51,219 bases of DNA from Cohaesibacter sp. (GTDB lineage Bacteria; Pseudomonadota; Alphaproteobacteria; Rhizobiales; Cohaesibacteraceae): the NCBI GenBank assembly GCA_025800105.1, contig JAOXSG010000165.1:1-51219 (forward strand), in the 5' to 3' direction. Made by a program: the position numbers and the translations under genes. This document shows, piece by piece, positions 18,259 to 28,281 of this stretch. Under the pieces are notes generated by a model. The model had not been told where the DNA came from, searched no databases, and was given only the letters and a program-made list of their open reading frames with translations. The stretch's first letter is position 1, and each line of letters begins with the position of its first letter.

Positions 18259-19523
18259 TACTGAACCAATAGCAAAGCCAGCCGACCGGTCGATTTAGCG
18301 AAATTACGAATTTGACTCATAAAATCAGTCGGATAATCCCCGTGCAGATCATAAGTCAATTGATTATTCAGTTGGATAAAAAAGTCATCCAAATTCTTTT
18401 CCTGATCAAGATCAAAAATAATAGCCTTTTTCCAGTCAAAATGATTGATCGAAAATTGCTTATCAGGCAGCGCTACAAAAACAACACTAATAGATGGCAA
18501 ATCAACCTTTAGCGTCTTGCGAATTTTCTTTAAAACTCTGGATGCATAAGCATAATTATAAGTATCGACAAAAAATGCACCTTCATCCTGATATTGCTTA
18601 CCATTGATCAATAATTCACTATTGAATGATCGATATATCTCCTCATCATCCAAGATTGTAGGATAGAGCATTAAAGCAACATTTTGTTCTTTAAGACCAA
18701 ATGTATCAATCGAAAAGTCCGGCAAGATATTATAAAAGGATCGAACAACATCCTGTCGTCTCTTGCGACCAGACACACTATTTTCTCTAAACAATATAAA
18801 AGCATAAAGACCATAGCCAGAATAATTCCTAGAATAATCAGCATTATCTTTAGCCATAAAAGCTTTTGTCAAAAGCTCAATTTCTATTTTATTGGATGAT
18901 AGATAATTGCGCAATTTTGTACTGGGCACTTGCAAGACACGGCCATAATTTCCACCACCACCGGCCTCAAGATCAAACAAATCGTAAGCATAGGCCGTTT
19001 TACCATCGGAGCCCAGAATAATGCTCCCTATAGCATTGCGAAAAGACTCGCCATAACCACAAAATTCCAAATTAAGTTTGTTCGAATCCAACCTTTTATA
19101 TTTCAAACAATCTATAGCCTCAGGATCATCATCAGCAAACTCAGAGATAGACAATTCAGACAAAGCAAATGGAAAGCGATAGAGCGAAGGCTTTTTTAAA
19201 TCAAAACGATGCTTGCCAGTAGCAGGGACATCGACAATTCTGAAATCTCCCGCAAATGAAAAATTTGGCATCATTATGAAACCAAAAATAAAAAATATAA
19301 AAAACCGTTTCAAATAGAAAAACAAATATCGGAAAGATAAAAACACGAAGAAAAATATCAAATAAAAACCAACCACTTCATCTAACACAAGAGGCTCGCC
19401 AACAATCAAATCGAAATAAAACCAAACAACAATCGTTACAATGGCTGAAATAAAAAATATTAGTTTAAACTTCTGAATATATTCACCAAAATATTTTTCA
19501 AAAAATTCAATAAGAGCCGCCAT
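18258..19523 (-). CDS. AT-rich orphan membrane-anchored protein of unknown function
   Basis: 421 residues, not recognised. The N-terminus has three hydrophobic segments (about 21-41, 50-71 and 73-91). The third ends like a signal peptide (MMPNFSFAGDF), so residues from about 92 on are probably periplasmic: a mixed domain of about 330 residues, rich in Tyr, Phe and Asp, with a Gly run (LEAGGGGNYG), a basic patch (SGRKRRQD) and only two Cys (in CLKYKR and EFCGYG). The coding DNA is clearly more AT-rich than its neighbours, with many AAA, TTT and ATA codons, which suggests horizontal acquisition. The stop TAA (18258-18260) overlaps the end of the palindromic repeat, so the native C-terminus may have been lost. 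No clear Shine-Dalgarno sequence; start uncertain. Confidence 0.7.
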   Translation of the reverse strand: MAALIEFFEKYFGEYIQKFKLIFFISAIVTIVVWFYFDLIVGEPLVLDEVVGFYLIFFFVFLSFRYLFFYLKRFFIFFIFGFIMMPNFSFAGDFRIVDVPATGKHRFDLKKPSLYRFPFALSELSISEFADDDPEAIDCLKYKRLDSNKLNLEFCGYGESFRNAIGSIILGSDGKTAYAYDLFDLEAGGGGNYGRVLQVPSTKLRNYLSSNKIEIELLTKAFMAKDNADYSRNYSGYGLYAFILFRENSVSGRKRRQDVVRSFYNILPDFSIDTFGLKEQNVALMLYPTILDDEEIYRSFNSELLINGKQYQDEGAFFVDTYNYAYASRVLKKIRKTLKVDLPSISVVFVALPDKQFSINHFDWKKAIIFDLDQEKNLDDFFIQLNNQLTYDLHGDYPTDFMSQIRNFAKSTGRLALLLVQ

Positions 19524-19667
19524 TTAAAAACCTTAGTCATCAAGTCAAACCATGATAGCCAATTGAAAATAAAACAGCATCAAAAAGCTATTATCGCCAA
19601 TATCAAATATTATATGACAAGATTATAAGGCAAAAAGATAAATTTATAAAATGGTTTTAACCATTGA

Positions 19668-20648
19668 TTACTCTTCATGCATATGCAGGAAACTCTCAGA
19701 GAGTGCACTCACCGCGCCACAGCCTTCTGCGTCATCATGATCATCCCCTGCCCTGTCATCCTCGACAGACAAACCCTGAAAATCAAAAAGATCCCGATCC
19801 AGCATATGGGAGGGGCGGATATTTTTCAGCGCCCGGAACATCACTTGCGTGCGGCCCTTATGCTGAGCCTCAAAGCCCTGCAACATGGCTTTGACCTGCT
19901 GGCGCTGCAAACCATCTTGCGAGCCGCATAAATCGCAAGGAATGATCGGAAATTGCATAGCTTGCGCGAATTTTTCCAAATCACTCTCAAGACAATAGGC
20001 AAGCGGGCGAAATACCATCAAATCCCCTTCCTCATTCTTCAATTTGGGTGGCATCGCAGCAAGCCGCCCCCCATGCATCAGATTGAGAAAAAAGGTCTCC
20101 AGAATGTCGTCCCGATGATGGCCAAGGACAATGGCATCACAGCCATGCTCACGCGCCACACGATAAAGATTGGCCCGACGAAGCCGAGAGCATAAGGAGC
20201 AATAGGTATTGCCTTCCGGGATCTTCTCCTTGACGATGGAATAGGTATCCTGACGCTCGATATGATAGGGAATGCCATGCGCTTCAAAATAGGCTGGCAA
20301 AATATTAGAAGGGAAACCGGGCTGCGCCTGATCCAGATTGGACGCCAGAATCTCAATATTGAGATGACCACGCCATTTCAAATCCAGCAGCAGAGCCAAA
20401 AGACCATAGGAATCTTTGCCCCCTGACATGCAAACCAGCCATTTTTGCTTTTTCGTCTGCATACCATAATCATCAATCGCCTCGCGCACATTGCGCAGCA
20501 AGCGTTTGCGCAGCTTTTTGAAAGACACAGAGCCCGGCGCATGGCGAAACATTGGATGACACAAACCATCCTCAACCTCTGTCTGCAAGGTCACAGGCTC
20601 AAGCCCATCCTGCGGGATAGAGACTTCTGACAAATTGCCTTCACTCAT
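19668..20648 (-). CDS. ttcA: tRNA 2-thiocytidine(32) biosynthesis protein TtcA
   Basis: 326-residue PP-loop ATPase that thiolates cytidine 32 of certain tRNAs using an iron-sulfur cluster. The PP-loop SGGKDS is at residues 75-80. The cluster cysteines appear as Cys150/Cys153 ([10 protein letters not shown]) and a second pair Cys238/Cys241 (PCDLCGSQ). [15 protein letters not shown] near 176-190 is a further family motif. The C-terminal tail beyond DFQGL is acidic and of low complexity. GAGGA lies ten bases before the ATG. It lies between the AT-rich orphan and rpsD, and a 12-base fragment of the repeat end sits about 36 bases upstream of the start. Confidence 0.95.
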   Translation of the reverse strand: MSEGNLSEVSIPQDGLEPVTLQTEVEDGLCHPMFRHAPGSVSFKKLRKRLLRNVREAIDDYGMQTKKQKWLVCMSGGKDSYGLLALLLDLKWRGHLNIEILASNLDQAQPGFPSNILPAYFEAHGIPYHIERQDTYSIVKEKIPEGNTYCSLCSRLRRANLYRVAREHGCDAIVLGHHRDDILETFFLNLMHGGRLAAMPPKLKNEEGDLMVFRPLAYCLESDLEKFAQAMQFPIIPCDLCGSQDGLQRQQVKAMLQGFEAQHKGRTQVMFRALKNIRPSHMLDRDLFDFQGLSVEDDRAGDDHDDAEGCGAVSALSESFLHMHEE

Positions 20649-20683
20649 CTTGATCGGTCCTCACATCAAACAGCGGCATAGTG

Positions 20684-20695
20684 CTTATACCAACG
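20684..20695. repeat. Fragment of the palindromic repeat's end
   Basis: CTTATACCAACG, identical over 12 bases to the outer end of the 265-bp element at 17991-18002. It lies between the ttcA start and the rpsD terminator. Too short to be certain; it could be a relic of an element that has decayed or excised. Confidence 0.4.
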
Positions 20696-20701
20696 CCAGA
20701 C

Positions 20702-20734
20702 AAAAAGAAAAGGCCGCCAAAAAGGGCGGCCTTT
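20702..20734 (-). terminator. rpsD terminator
   Basis: 10-bp stem, AAAGGCCGCC at 20709-20718 with GGCGGCCTTT at 20725-20734, followed on the minus strand by a T-rich run (TTTTCTTTTT). Confidence 0.9.
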
Positions 20735-20767
20735 CCAAAATTCCATAAATTCGATACATCCCGCCAA

Positions 20768-21385
20768 TTAGCGAGAGTAGAATTCGACCACCAGATTTGG
20801 TTCCATGATCACTGGATATGGAACGTCAGCCAATTGTGGCAGAGACTGATAGGTTGCCGTCATTTTGTTATGATCAGCAACAATGTAATCAGGCACATCA
20901 CGCTCGGCCAGCTGAGTGGCTTCGATCAGGATAGCAAGCTGCTTGGAACGCTCACGCACTTCCACAACATCGCCAACTTTACAACGATAGGAAGGAATGT
21001 TCACGCGCTTGCCATTGACCAAAACGTGGCCATGGTTGATGAACTGGCGGGATGCGAAAACGGTCGCAGCAAATTTTGCGCGATAGACGATGGCATCCAG
21101 ACGGGATTCCAGCAGACCGATCAGGTTCTCAGATGTATCGCCTTTGATCCGGCTTGCTTCTTTATAGATGCTCAAAAACTGCTTTTCGGAAATGTTACCA
21201 TAGTAACCTTTCAGCTTCTGCTTGGCGCGCAGCTGAATACCGAAGTCAGACAGCTTGCCTTTACGGCGCTGACCATGCTGACCGGGACCATATTCGCGGC
21301 GGTTTACTGGAGACTTAGGACGGCCCCAGATATTTTCGCCCATGCGACGGTCAATTTTATACTTTTGCGAATGGCGCTTAGACAT
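20768..21385 (-). CDS. rpsD: 30S ribosomal protein S4
   Basis: 205 residues, standard S4, a primary 16S rRNA-binding protein and assembly initiator. The N-terminus [20 protein letters not shown] and the segment [21 protein letters not shown] are typical of alphaproteobacterial S4; the S4 RNA-binding domain is near 95-160 ([35 protein letters not shown]). The frame stays open to 21595, but CAGGA before the ATG at 21385 and the family N-terminus fix the start. Here it is monocistronic, away from other ribosomal genes, with its own terminator; this stand-alone place is usual in the order. Confidence 0.97.
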   Translation of the reverse strand: MSKRHSQKYKIDRRMGENIWGRPKSPVNRREYGPGQHGQRRKGKLSDFGIQLRAKQKLKGYYGNISEKQFLSIYKEASRIKGDTSENLIGLLESRLDAIVYRAKFAATVFASRQFINHGHVLVNGKRVNIPSYRCKVGDVVEVRERSKQLAILIEATQLAERDVPDYIVADHNKMTATYQSLPQLADVPYPVIMEPNLVVEFYSR

Positions 21386-21652
21386 AACGTGTTTTCCTGT
21401 TTTTGTCTTTTTAAGAAAACGCGCCCCTCCTGGAAAAGACATCACATGATGTTCAATTCGACAGAGATCCAAGGATTTGCGCCCCTTGGCTCTCACGGGT
21501 GCGTTAAACAACAAAGGGGGCCTGTCAAACAAGCCCCTCAATGCTGCGCTGTGTTTAGACACAAACCTGGCAAGAGTCAAACACTGGATGGGCAATATTG
21601 CCGCTTTTTTGCTGATTTTTGCAGCTTTATCGCAATTTCCTCAGAAGAGAGC

Positions 21653-22486
21653 CTATCCCAGCCCCGGACGCAACCGCGCCCAAGCGGTTTTCAGCCGCCC
21701 TTCCCCATCTCCAGTGGAATAGAATTGAATGGAACCGCCAAAACTGGCCGATAAATCCCCGTATGCCGCCTGCCGGTTGGCAACACTATCCTGCCATTCT
21801 TGCCCCAGCAAAAGCATAACCCGGCGGGCAACCGCAGGCGCCGGATCAATCCAGAGAACAGGCCAAGGCGCAACCTTGTTGAGCGCAGCCAGCATCAGCG
21901 GATAATGCGTACATCCCAACACAACAATATCGGTCTTGCGCCCAGTATCATCCTGCGCAAAAGCTGCACCAATCTCACACCCCAAAGCCTGACTATCCCA
22001 AACGCCATCCAGAACAAAGCGCTCGGACATTTCCGCCAATGATGGGCAAGGCACCAGATTCACTTCACATGCATGGGCAAAATCCTCAATCAATTCATGC
22101 ATCAAAGAGCGCTTCATGGTGCCCGGCGTCGCCAAAACGGAAATCTTGCCGCTTTGACTGCCAGCCGCAGCAGGCTTGACCCCCGGCACAATGCCAACAA
22201 CAGGCAAACCCAACGCTGCCCGCAAAGGCGTCAAGGCAATGGTCGAGGCCGTATTGCAAGCCACCACCACAAGATCTGGTTTATGAAGCTGACATTGGGC
22301 TTGCAGCAAAGAAACAAGACCATCCGTCAAGTCATCTTCTTCGAGATCTCCATAAGGAAAACGCGCATCATCCGCCAAATAAATATAATCTGCCGCAGGC
22401 ATGGTGCGAAACAGGGCCAGCAAAACCGACAATCCACCGAAACCGGAGTCAAAAACCAGAATTCTGGCTGCATGTTGGCCAACCAT
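21653..22486 (-). CDS. murI: Glutamate racemase
   Basis: 277-residue cofactor-independent racemase making D-glutamate for peptidoglycan. The catalytic residues are present: Asp13 in FDSGFGGLS, Cys77 in VACNTAS, and Cys192/His194 in LGCTHYPL. The length is in the usual range. It follows the SpoU methyltransferase gene by 11 bases in the same direction, so the two are probably one transcript; the rpsD gene lies downstream after about 270 bases. Confidence 0.96.
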   Translation of the reverse strand: MVGQHAARILVFDSGFGGLSVLLALFRTMPAADYIYLADDARFPYGDLEEDDLTDGLVSLLQAQCQLHKPDLVVVACNTASTIALTPLRAALGLPVVGIVPGVKPAAAGSQSGKISVLATPGTMKRSLMHELIEDFAHACEVNLVPCPSLAEMSERFVLDGVWDSQALGCEIGAAFAQDDTGRKTDIVVLGCTHYPLMLAALNKVAPWPVLWIDPAPAVARRVMLLLGQEWQDSVANRQAAYGDLSASFGGSIQFYSTGDGEGRLKTAWARLRPGLG

Positions 22487-22497
22487 GTCACAGCCCC

Positions 22498-23235
22498 CTA
22501 TCGATGATGCCGCTCATGGCGACGCTGCAAGGCTGCAATCACCCCGCGCAAGGTGCGCACTTCCTGCTCGGCCCAATCGCCTTTTTGCAAAATATTGCGC
22601 AAATTGCGCACCATATGCTCGCGCTTTTCCGGCGGGCGGAAAAACCCAACCTCATCCAGCGCCTCTTCCAAATGAGAAAACAGGCGCACCATATCATCCT
22701 TGCTGGCGCGCGGCACATCAGGCGTTTCAAAAGGCAGGGCCTCTTTGCGCTCCTGCCCGCTCATTCGCCATTCATAGCAAATGATCAAAACAGCCTGCGC
22801 AATATTGAGAGAAGCAAAATCCGGGTCCACCGGCAGGGTCAGAATTTCATTGGCCAGCGCCACTTCATCATTATTCAACCCCCAGCGCTCGCGCCCAAAC
22901 AAAATGCCGACCTTACCGCCTTTTTCCGTGGTTTGGCGCATCACTTGCGCCGCTTCCACCGGGTGGCGAACGGTTTTGAGCATATCGCGCTGACGCGCCG
23001 TTGTGGCATAGACCATATCCAAATCTGCAATGGCCTCTTCAACAGTCTCAAAAATCTGGGTTTTACCAATCACATGATCTGCCCGACTGGCCGCATTGCG
23101 AGCCTTTTCGCTGGGCCAACCATCACGCGGGCGCACAAGACGCAAATCCGTCACACCAAAATTGGCCATGGCCCGAGCAGCAGTGCCAATATTCTCGCCC
23201 AATTGCGGCTCCACCAAAATAATGACCGGATCCAT
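22498..23235 (-). CDS. SpoU family RNA 2'-O-methyltransferase (TrmJ-like)
   Basis: 245-residue SPOUT methyltransferase of the TrmH group 1 family. N-terminal motif VEPQLGENIGTAARAMANFG (residues 8-27); SAM-binding knot motifs GILFGRERWGLNNDEV and LPVDPDFASLNIAQAVLI in the middle; an alpha-helical C-terminal tail involved in dimerisation. TrmJ methylates the 2'-OH of position 32 in tRNAs, and this group-1 layout matches it. Notably TtcA, encoded nearby, also modifies position 32. The assignment to TrmJ rather than another SpoU protein is by family resemblance. It is upstream of murI with an 11-base gap. Confidence 0.88.
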   Translation of the reverse strand: MDPVIILVEPQLGENIGTAARAMANFGVTDLRLVRPRDGWPSEKARNAASRADHVIGKTQIFETVEEAIADLDMVYATTARQRDMLKTVRHPVEAAQVMRQTTEKGGKVGILFGRERWGLNNDEVALANEILTLPVDPDFASLNIAQAVLIICYEWRMSGQERKEALPFETPDVPRASKDDMVRLFSHLEEALDEVGFFRPPEKREHMVRNLRNILQKGDWAEQEVRTLRGVIAALQRRHERHHR

Positions 23236-23384
23236 CTTATCTTCCTATCTGTCTTTCCATTTTGAGCCAGTTAATGGCCCAGCCAAGGCCCTATGACAAG
23301 TATTTCCAGCAAGGAAAGACAACAGATGGTCACAAAACACTCAGATTTTTTGGAAAAGAACCAGAAATTGCAGGGCCAAGCCCT

Positions 23385-23412
23385 TTGCCGCACTGCAACA
23401 CAATGCTATAGG
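23385..23412 (+). promoter_or_regulatory. Candidate icd promoter
   Basis: TTGCCG at 23385-23390 and TATAGG at 23407-23412 with a 16-base spacer, about 97 bases before the icd start. It resembles alphaproteobacterial housekeeping promoters (TTGAC / CTATA). Pattern match only. Confidence 0.4.
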
Positions 23413-23508
23413 AGCCTTATATCACACCAGCCGACCCATTTTTTAAAAGAGCGCTTGCCAACGCGGGCAAGTAAAAGGTTTGGCATTAATATATGAGGAC
23501 ACTCTGCG

Positions 23509-24720
23509 ATGTCTAAGATCAAGGTTGCGAACCCCGTTGTCGAACTTGACGGCGATGAGATGACACGGATCATTTGGGACTTTATCAAACAAAAACTGAT
23601 CCTGCCCTATCTGGATATTGACCTCAAATATTACGATCTTGGCATCGAGGAGCGCGACCGCACAGACGACCAAATTACAGTCGATGCCGCAGAAGCCATC
23701 AAACAATATGGCGTTGGCGTCAAATGCGCCACCATCACACCCGATGAGCAGCGCGTCGAAGAATTTGGCCTCAAGCGCATGTATCGCTCCCCCAACGGCA
23801 CCATCCGCAACATTCTGGGCGGCGTTGTCTTCCGCCAGCCCATCATTTGTAAAAATGTCCCGCGCCTTGTGCCCGGCTGGACCCAGCCAATCGTCATTGG
23901 CCGTCATGCCTTTGGCGATCAATATAAGGCAACCGATTTCCTCTTCCCCGGCAAAGGCAAATTGACCATGAAATTTGTCGGAGAAGATGGCACCGTGATC
24001 GAAAAGGACGTCTATGACGCCCCCGCCGCCGGTGTTGCCATGGGTATGTATAACCTTGACGAATCCATCAAGGACTTTGCCCGCGCCTCTTTCAATTATG
24101 GTCTTTCACTGGGCTGGCCTGTTTTCCTTTCCACCAAAAACACCATCCTCAAAGCCTATGATGGCCGCTTCAAAGATCTGTTTCAGGAAATTTACGAGCA
24201 AGAGTTCGAGGCAGAGTTTAAGAAAAAAGGCATTCATTACGAGCACCGCCTGATTGACGATATGGTGGCTTGCGCCATGAAATGGAATGGCGGATTCGTC
24301 TGGGCCTGTAAAAATTACGACGGCGATGTGCAATCCGACACAGTGGCACAGGGCTTTGGTTCTCTGGGTCTGATGACCTCCAAACTAATGACACCCGATG
24401 GCAAAATTGTCGAAGCGGAAGCCGCCCATGGCACCGTCACCCGCCACTATCGCCAGCATCAGAAAGGCGAGGAAACCTCAACCAACTCCATCGCCTCCAT
24501 CTTTGCATGGACCGGTGGCTTAAAACACCGCGCCACACTCGATGACAATGCCGAGCTGATGAAATTTGCCAACACCTTGGAGCAAGTCATCGTCAATACG
24601 GTCGAAAGCGGCCAAATGACCAAGGATCTGGCTCTACTGGTTGGCCCCGAGCAAGGATGGTTGTCAACCACCGGCTTCCTTGATGCCATTGACCAAAACC
24701 TGCAAAAAGCTATGGCATAA
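23509..24720 (+). CDS. icd: NADP-dependent isocitrate dehydrogenase (eukaryote-like type)
   Basis: 403 residues, the homodimeric NADP-IDH subfamily shared by alphaproteobacteria and eukaryotes. It oxidises isocitrate to 2-oxoglutarate in the TCA cycle. Landmarks: [16 protein letters not shown] at the N-terminus, [15 protein letters not shown], the substrate-binding [12 protein letters not shown] (about 94-105), the metal-binding region [13 protein letters not shown], and the NADP-binding [11 protein letters not shown] with [10 protein letters not shown] near the C-terminus. AGGA lies twelve bases before the ATG. Monocistronic, with a promoter-like sequence upstream and a terminator downstream. 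Confidence 0.97.
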   Translation: MSKIKVANPVVELDGDEMTRIIWDFIKQKLILPYLDIDLKYYDLGIEERDRTDDQITVDAAEAIKQYGVGVKCATITPDEQRVEEFGLKRMYRSPNGTIRNILGGVVFRQPIICKNVPRLVPGWTQPIVIGRHAFGDQYKATDFLFPGKGKLTMKFVGEDGTVIEKDVYDAPAAGVAMGMYNLDESIKDFARASFNYGLSLGWPVFLSTKNTILKAYDGRFKDLFQEIYEQEFEAEFKKKGIHYEHRLIDDMVACAMKWNGGFVWACKNYDGDVQSDTVAQGFGSLGLMTSKLMTPDGKIVEAEAAHGTVTRHYRQHQKGEETSTNSIASIFAWTGGLKHRATLDDNAELMKFANTLEQVIVNTVESGQMTKDLALLVGPEQGWLSTTGFLDAIDQNLQKAMA

Positions 24721-24741
24721 AACCAACAAAGCCATTGAGAC

Positions 24742-24774
24742 AAAGGGCGTCCCTCATCGGCGCCCTTTATTGTT
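24742..24774 (+). terminator. icd terminator
   Basis: 8-bp stem, AAAGGGCG at 24742-24749 with CGCCCTTT at 24761-24768, then ATTGTTTC. It lies 21 bases past the icd stop. Confidence 0.75.
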
Positions 24775-24919
24775 TCAATAGCAACTATTCTTAACAGATA
24801 TTTTGTCAGCCTTTTCCAAAACACATTTTATGACATAAATTTAATTATTATTGAATTTTCAGATATTTAAATTCTATCAAAAAACTTTCAAAACAAAACC
24901 AAATAGATATATGGCCTGA

Positions 24920-24947
24920 TTGACACTTTTTACACTGCTTTTATTCA
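24920..24947 (+). promoter_or_regulatory. Candidate promoter in the icd-alaS gap
   Basis: TTGACA at 24920-24925 and TATTCA at 24942-24947, spacer 16. It points towards the hairpin at 25014-25063 and no protein gene begins downstream of it on this strand. Confidence 0.45.
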
Positions 24948-24953
24948 GCCTGT

Positions 24954-25070
24954 GCTATTTACCACCACCCCTTTTTGAGTTACGTACTTCATGTGACTAT
25001 TTCGATAGTCCGGTGGCTGCCTGATCACCCGCTTGCCCACCACCTCGATTGGTCAGGCAGCCATTTGCTT
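24954..25070 (+). ncRNA. Candidate small RNA between icd and alaS
   Basis: Possible transcript of about 115 bases starting a few bases past the candidate -10 at 24942. The 3' part forms a 14-bp stem, 25014-25027 with 25050-25063 (one G-T/mismatch position). Its 22-base C-rich loop contains CCCACCACC, which could pair with purine-rich ribosome sites. A short T-rich stretch follows. The surrounding DNA is AT-rich and non-coding, and the GC-rich block stands out from it. I cannot match it to a named RNA family. This is inference from promoter-like sequence and structure. Confidence 0.35.
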
Positions 25071-25143
25071 TCAAAAATTTTATCCAATATTTAATATTCA
25101 ATTCAAGCTTCCCCTCTAGGCTCCCCCCAAAAAATGACATAAA

Positions 25144-25169
25144 AAAAGCACCGCCAAAGCGGTGCTTTT
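25144..25169 (-). terminator. alaS terminator
   Basis: Perfect 11-bp stem, AAAAGCACCGC at 25144-25154 with GCGGTGCTTTT at 25159-25169, loop CAAA. On the minus strand it ends in a run of seven T. Confidence 0.92.
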
Positions 25170-25229
25170 ATAGGGATGCTCTGAAATATCTGAGGCATAT
25201 TTCAATGCCTCAGACACAATATATATCCG

Positions 25230-27890
25230 TTACAATCCGGCAAGATGCTCTTTAATCGCTGCAATCGCAGCATCAGCTTGTGCTGCATCTTTGCCACCAG
25301 CTTGCGCCATATCAGGACGGCCACCACCGCCACGACCACCAAGAATGTCCGCGGCCATTTTGACCAAATCAACAGCATTGACCCGCTCGGTCAAATCTTT
25401 GGTCACACCGGCCACAATGCCAACTTTGCCATCATCAGAAACACCGATCAGTACAACCACGCCAGAACCAAGGCTTTCCTTGCCCTGATCCACAAGACCT
25501 TTCAGATCCTTGGGAGAAATGCCCTCGGCGACTTTGGCCATAAATTTCAGACCATTCACCTCTTCATGGGCATCGCCCCCGGCTTGTCCACCACCCATAG
25601 CAAGCTTGCGGCGCACATCGGCCAATTCTTTTTCCAGCTTGCGACGATCAGACACCAAAGCTTCCAAACGGTCCAGCAAATCATTGGGAGAGACTTTCAA
25701 AAGACCCGCCGCAGCACGAACCCGCGCATCTTGCTGTTGCAAATAAGCCCGCGCTTCATCCCCTGTCAGGGCTTCAAGACGGCGCACACCAGCAGCAACT
25801 GCACTTTCAGACACAATGGTCATAAGCCCAATATCGCCTGTCCGCTTCACATGGGTGCCGCCACACAATTCAAGGGAATAAGGCTTTCCGACTTTTTCAC
25901 CGCGCACAGCCTCACCCATGGTGACAACCCGCACTTCCTCACCATATTTTTCGCCGAACAAGGCCATTGCTCCGGCTTCAATCGCATCATCCACCGCCAT
26001 AACACGGGTCTCAACCGCGCCATTTTGCAAGATAATTTCATTGACCATCGCCTCAACATTGGCAACTTCCTCTTCTCCCATCGGCTTTTGATGGGAAAAG
26101 TCAAAACGAAGACGCTCAGGCGAAACCAGCGATCCTTTCTGAGCAACATGATCGCCCAATGTCTCGCGCAAGGCCTCATGCATCAAATGGGTCGCGGAAT
26201 GATTGGAGCGCACCGCATTGCGGCGCTCTTTATTGACTTTCAATTCCAGCGCTTCACCGGCTTTCAAGCTGCCCTCAACCAAGGTCCCCATATGCACAAA
26301 CATGCCATCGGCCTTTTTCACGGTATCACGCACGTCAAAACGGATGCCATCAGCGACCATGACACCATGGTCACCAACCTGACCACCAGATTCGCCATAA
26401 AAAGGTGTCTGGTTCAAAATCACCGCACCTTCATCACCAGCCTGCAAGGCATCAACCTCTGCCCCATCCTTAACCAGAGCCAGAACAGCCCCTTCGGCTT
26501 CCTCTGTTTCATAACCAAGAAACTCGGTCACACCTGCTTTTTCTTTCAGATCGAACCAAACCGCATCAGTTGCCGCCTCACCAGAGCCAGACCAATTGGC
26601 ACGGGCTTCTGCTTTCTGGCGCTCCATGGCAACATCAAAGCCATCGGTATCGACACCAATATTACGCGCGCGCAAAGCATCCTGCGTCAAATCCAGCGGG
26701 AACCCATAGGTATCATAAAGTTTGAACGCGGTCTCGCCATCCAGATTATCGCCATCCCCCATAGTGTGGGTCGCGTCATCCAGCAATTGCAAACCACGGC
26801 TCAGGGTTTTACCAAATCGCGCTTCTTCCAGCTTCAGCGTCTCGGTGATCAAAGCCTCAGCTCGCACCAATTCAGGGAAAGCCTGTCCCATTTCGCGCAC
26901 AAGCGTTGGCACCATTTTATAAATGACAGGATCCTGCGCTCCCAAAAGACGGGCATGACGCATAGCACGGCGCATGATACGACGCAGAACATAACCGCGA
27001 CCATCAGAGGCAGGCAGCACGCCATCGGCGATCAAAAAGCTGGTCGAGCGCAAATGATCAGCAATCACACGATGAGAGGCAGCCGCTTCGCCTTCTTCCT
27101 CACGTCCGGTCAAATCAACACTGTTCTGGATCAGAGCGCGGAACAAATCTGTCTGATAATTGTCATGGGTGCCTTGCAAAACAGCGGCAATGCGCTCCAG
27201 CCCCATACCGGTATCAATTGAGGGCTTGGGCAAATTGATCCGCTCATCCTTGGAAATCTGCTCATATTGCATGAAAACAAGGTTCCAAATCTCAATGAAA
27301 CGATCGCCATCTTCTTCAGGAGAGCCCGGAGGGCCACCCCAAATATGATCGCCATGATCATAGAAAATTTCCGAACAAGGACCACAAGGACCGGTCTCCC
27401 CCATGGACCAGAAATTATCGCTGGTCGGAATGCGAATAATCTTCTCATCAGGCAGGCCCGCAATCTTCTTCCAAAGATCAAATGCCTCATCATCCTCATG
27501 ATAGACCGTCACCAAAAGCTTGTCTTTTGGCAGACCAAATTCACCCGTAATCAACTTCCAAGACAATTCAATTGCATCTTCTTTGAAATAATCTCCAAAG
27601 GAGAAATTACCGAGCATTTCAAAGAAGGTATGATGACGCGCAGTATAGCCGACATTATCCAGATCATTATGCTTACCGCCAGCACGCACGCATTTTTGCG
27701 AAGTCACCGCCCGACTATAATCGCGCGGCTCCAACCCGGTAAAAACATTTTTAAACTGCACCATACCCGCATTGGTAAACATCAGGGTTGGGTCATTGCG
27801 CGGAACCAGCGGGCCTGAATCAACAATTTCATGATTATTTTTGCCGAAATAATTCAGGAATGTGGATCGGATCTCGTTTACACCACTCAT
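25230..27890 (-). CDS. alaS: Alanyl-tRNA synthetase
   Basis: 886-residue class II synthetase, full length. Order: catalytic domain from the N-terminus ([20 protein letters not shown]; motif 2 region near [20 protein letters not shown]; motif 3 [13 protein letters not shown]), tRNA-recognition domain, editing domain with the zinc-binding NHSATHLMH (about residues 560-568) and CGGTH (about 675-679), and a C-terminal C-Ala domain with the glycine-rich stretch [16 protein letters not shown]. It charges tRNA-Ala and clears mis-acylated Ser and Gly. It lies downstream of recA on the same strand, a common order in alphaproteobacteria, but separate terminators make each its own unit. A long frame on the opposite strand is a shadow. 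Confidence 0.97.
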   Translation of the reverse strand: MSGVNEIRSTFLNYFGKNNHEIVDSGPLVPRNDPTLMFTNAGMVQFKNVFTGLEPRDYSRAVTSQKCVRAGGKHNDLDNVGYTARHHTFFEMLGNFSFGDYFKEDAIELSWKLITGEFGLPKDKLLVTVYHEDDEAFDLWKKIAGLPDEKIIRIPTSDNFWSMGETGPCGPCSEIFYDHGDHIWGGPPGSPEEDGDRFIEIWNLVFMQYEQISKDERINLPKPSIDTGMGLERIAAVLQGTHDNYQTDLFRALIQNSVDLTGREEEGEAAASHRVIADHLRSTSFLIADGVLPASDGRGYVLRRIMRRAMRHARLLGAQDPVIYKMVPTLVREMGQAFPELVRAEALITETLKLEEARFGKTLSRGLQLLDDATHTMGDGDNLDGETAFKLYDTYGFPLDLTQDALRARNIGVDTDGFDVAMERQKAEARANWSGSGEAATDAVWFDLKEKAGVTEFLGYETEEAEGAVLALVKDGAEVDALQAGDEGAVILNQTPFYGESGGQVGDHGVMVADGIRFDVRDTVKKADGMFVHMGTLVEGSLKAGEALELKVNKERRNAVRSNHSATHLMHEALRETLGDHVAQKGSLVSPERLRFDFSHQKPMGEEEVANVEAMVNEIILQNGAVETRVMAVDDAIEAGAMALFGEKYGEEVRVVTMGEAVRGEKVGKPYSLELCGGTHVKRTGDIGLMTIVSESAVAAGVRRLEALTGDEARAYLQQQDARVRAAAGLLKVSPNDLLDRLEALVSDRRKLEKELADVRRKLAMGGGQAGGDAHEEVNGLKFMAKVAEGISPKDLKGLVDQGKESLGSGVVVLIGVSDDGKVGIVAGVTKDLTERVNAVDLVKMAADILGGRGGGGRPDMAQAGGKDAAQADAAIAAIKEHLAGL

Positions 27891-28281
27891 GAATACACCA
27901 TACCATCTGTTATCAGTTTACGGATATGGCCTCAAACAACACATCTAGCCTTCATCAAAAGCAAAACATGGTCAAAAAGAGGCTCACAATCTCATCAGCA
28001 TTCAAAACCAAAAGACAATCCGTTAGCTTCAAACACCTCTCATCTTGGCGGTTTTAGCCGCCCTTTTGAGTGCTGTCTATAAATTTGCCAAGACCAACCC
28101 AAGAAATCAGCCATCAAGCGCAACAATCTCCCCCATAGCCCCAGCTTTTGGCCTTCATAGTGGACAAGACAGCCAAACTTGTAAGCCAATCAGGATTTAG
28201 AACAAACACAAAAGCACAAAACAAAAAAAGGGCTGTCAAAAACAGCCCCTTTCAAATTCAAAATAAGATCACCAAAGGCAA
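27891..28281. other. Intergenic region between recA and alaS
   Basis: About 390 bases holding the recA terminator and presumably the alaS promoter. A weak 5-bp GC hairpin (28047-28062, GGCGG/CCGCC) followed by CTTTT was seen on the plus strand but has no gene to serve. No coding frame is convincing. Confidence 0.5.
28223..28253 (-). terminator. recA terminator
   Basis: Stem GGGCTGT (28230-28236) with ACAGCCC (28242-28248), loop CAAAA; on the minus strand it is followed by seven T. Confidence 0.88.

Noticed and set aside
17990-18300. Small frames inside the palindromic element, such as the one at 18068-18298
   Set aside because: The region is explained by inverted-repeat structure and the frames have no ribosome site or conservation between the two repeat copies.
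21386-21595. N-terminal extension of rpsD to 21595
   Set aside because: The extra 70 residues do not resemble S4 and the proper Shine-Dalgarno sequence lies before the ATG at 21385.
20681-21754. 357-codon plus-strand frame over rpsD and the end of murI
   Set aside because: Antisense to two certain genes; begins in the repeat-end fragment and has no domain features.
25245-27221. Long open frame (658 codons) opposite to alaS
   Set aside because: It lies wholly within alaS on the other strand, has no family features and is rich in residues expected from reversed GC-biased codons. It is a shadow of a certain gene.
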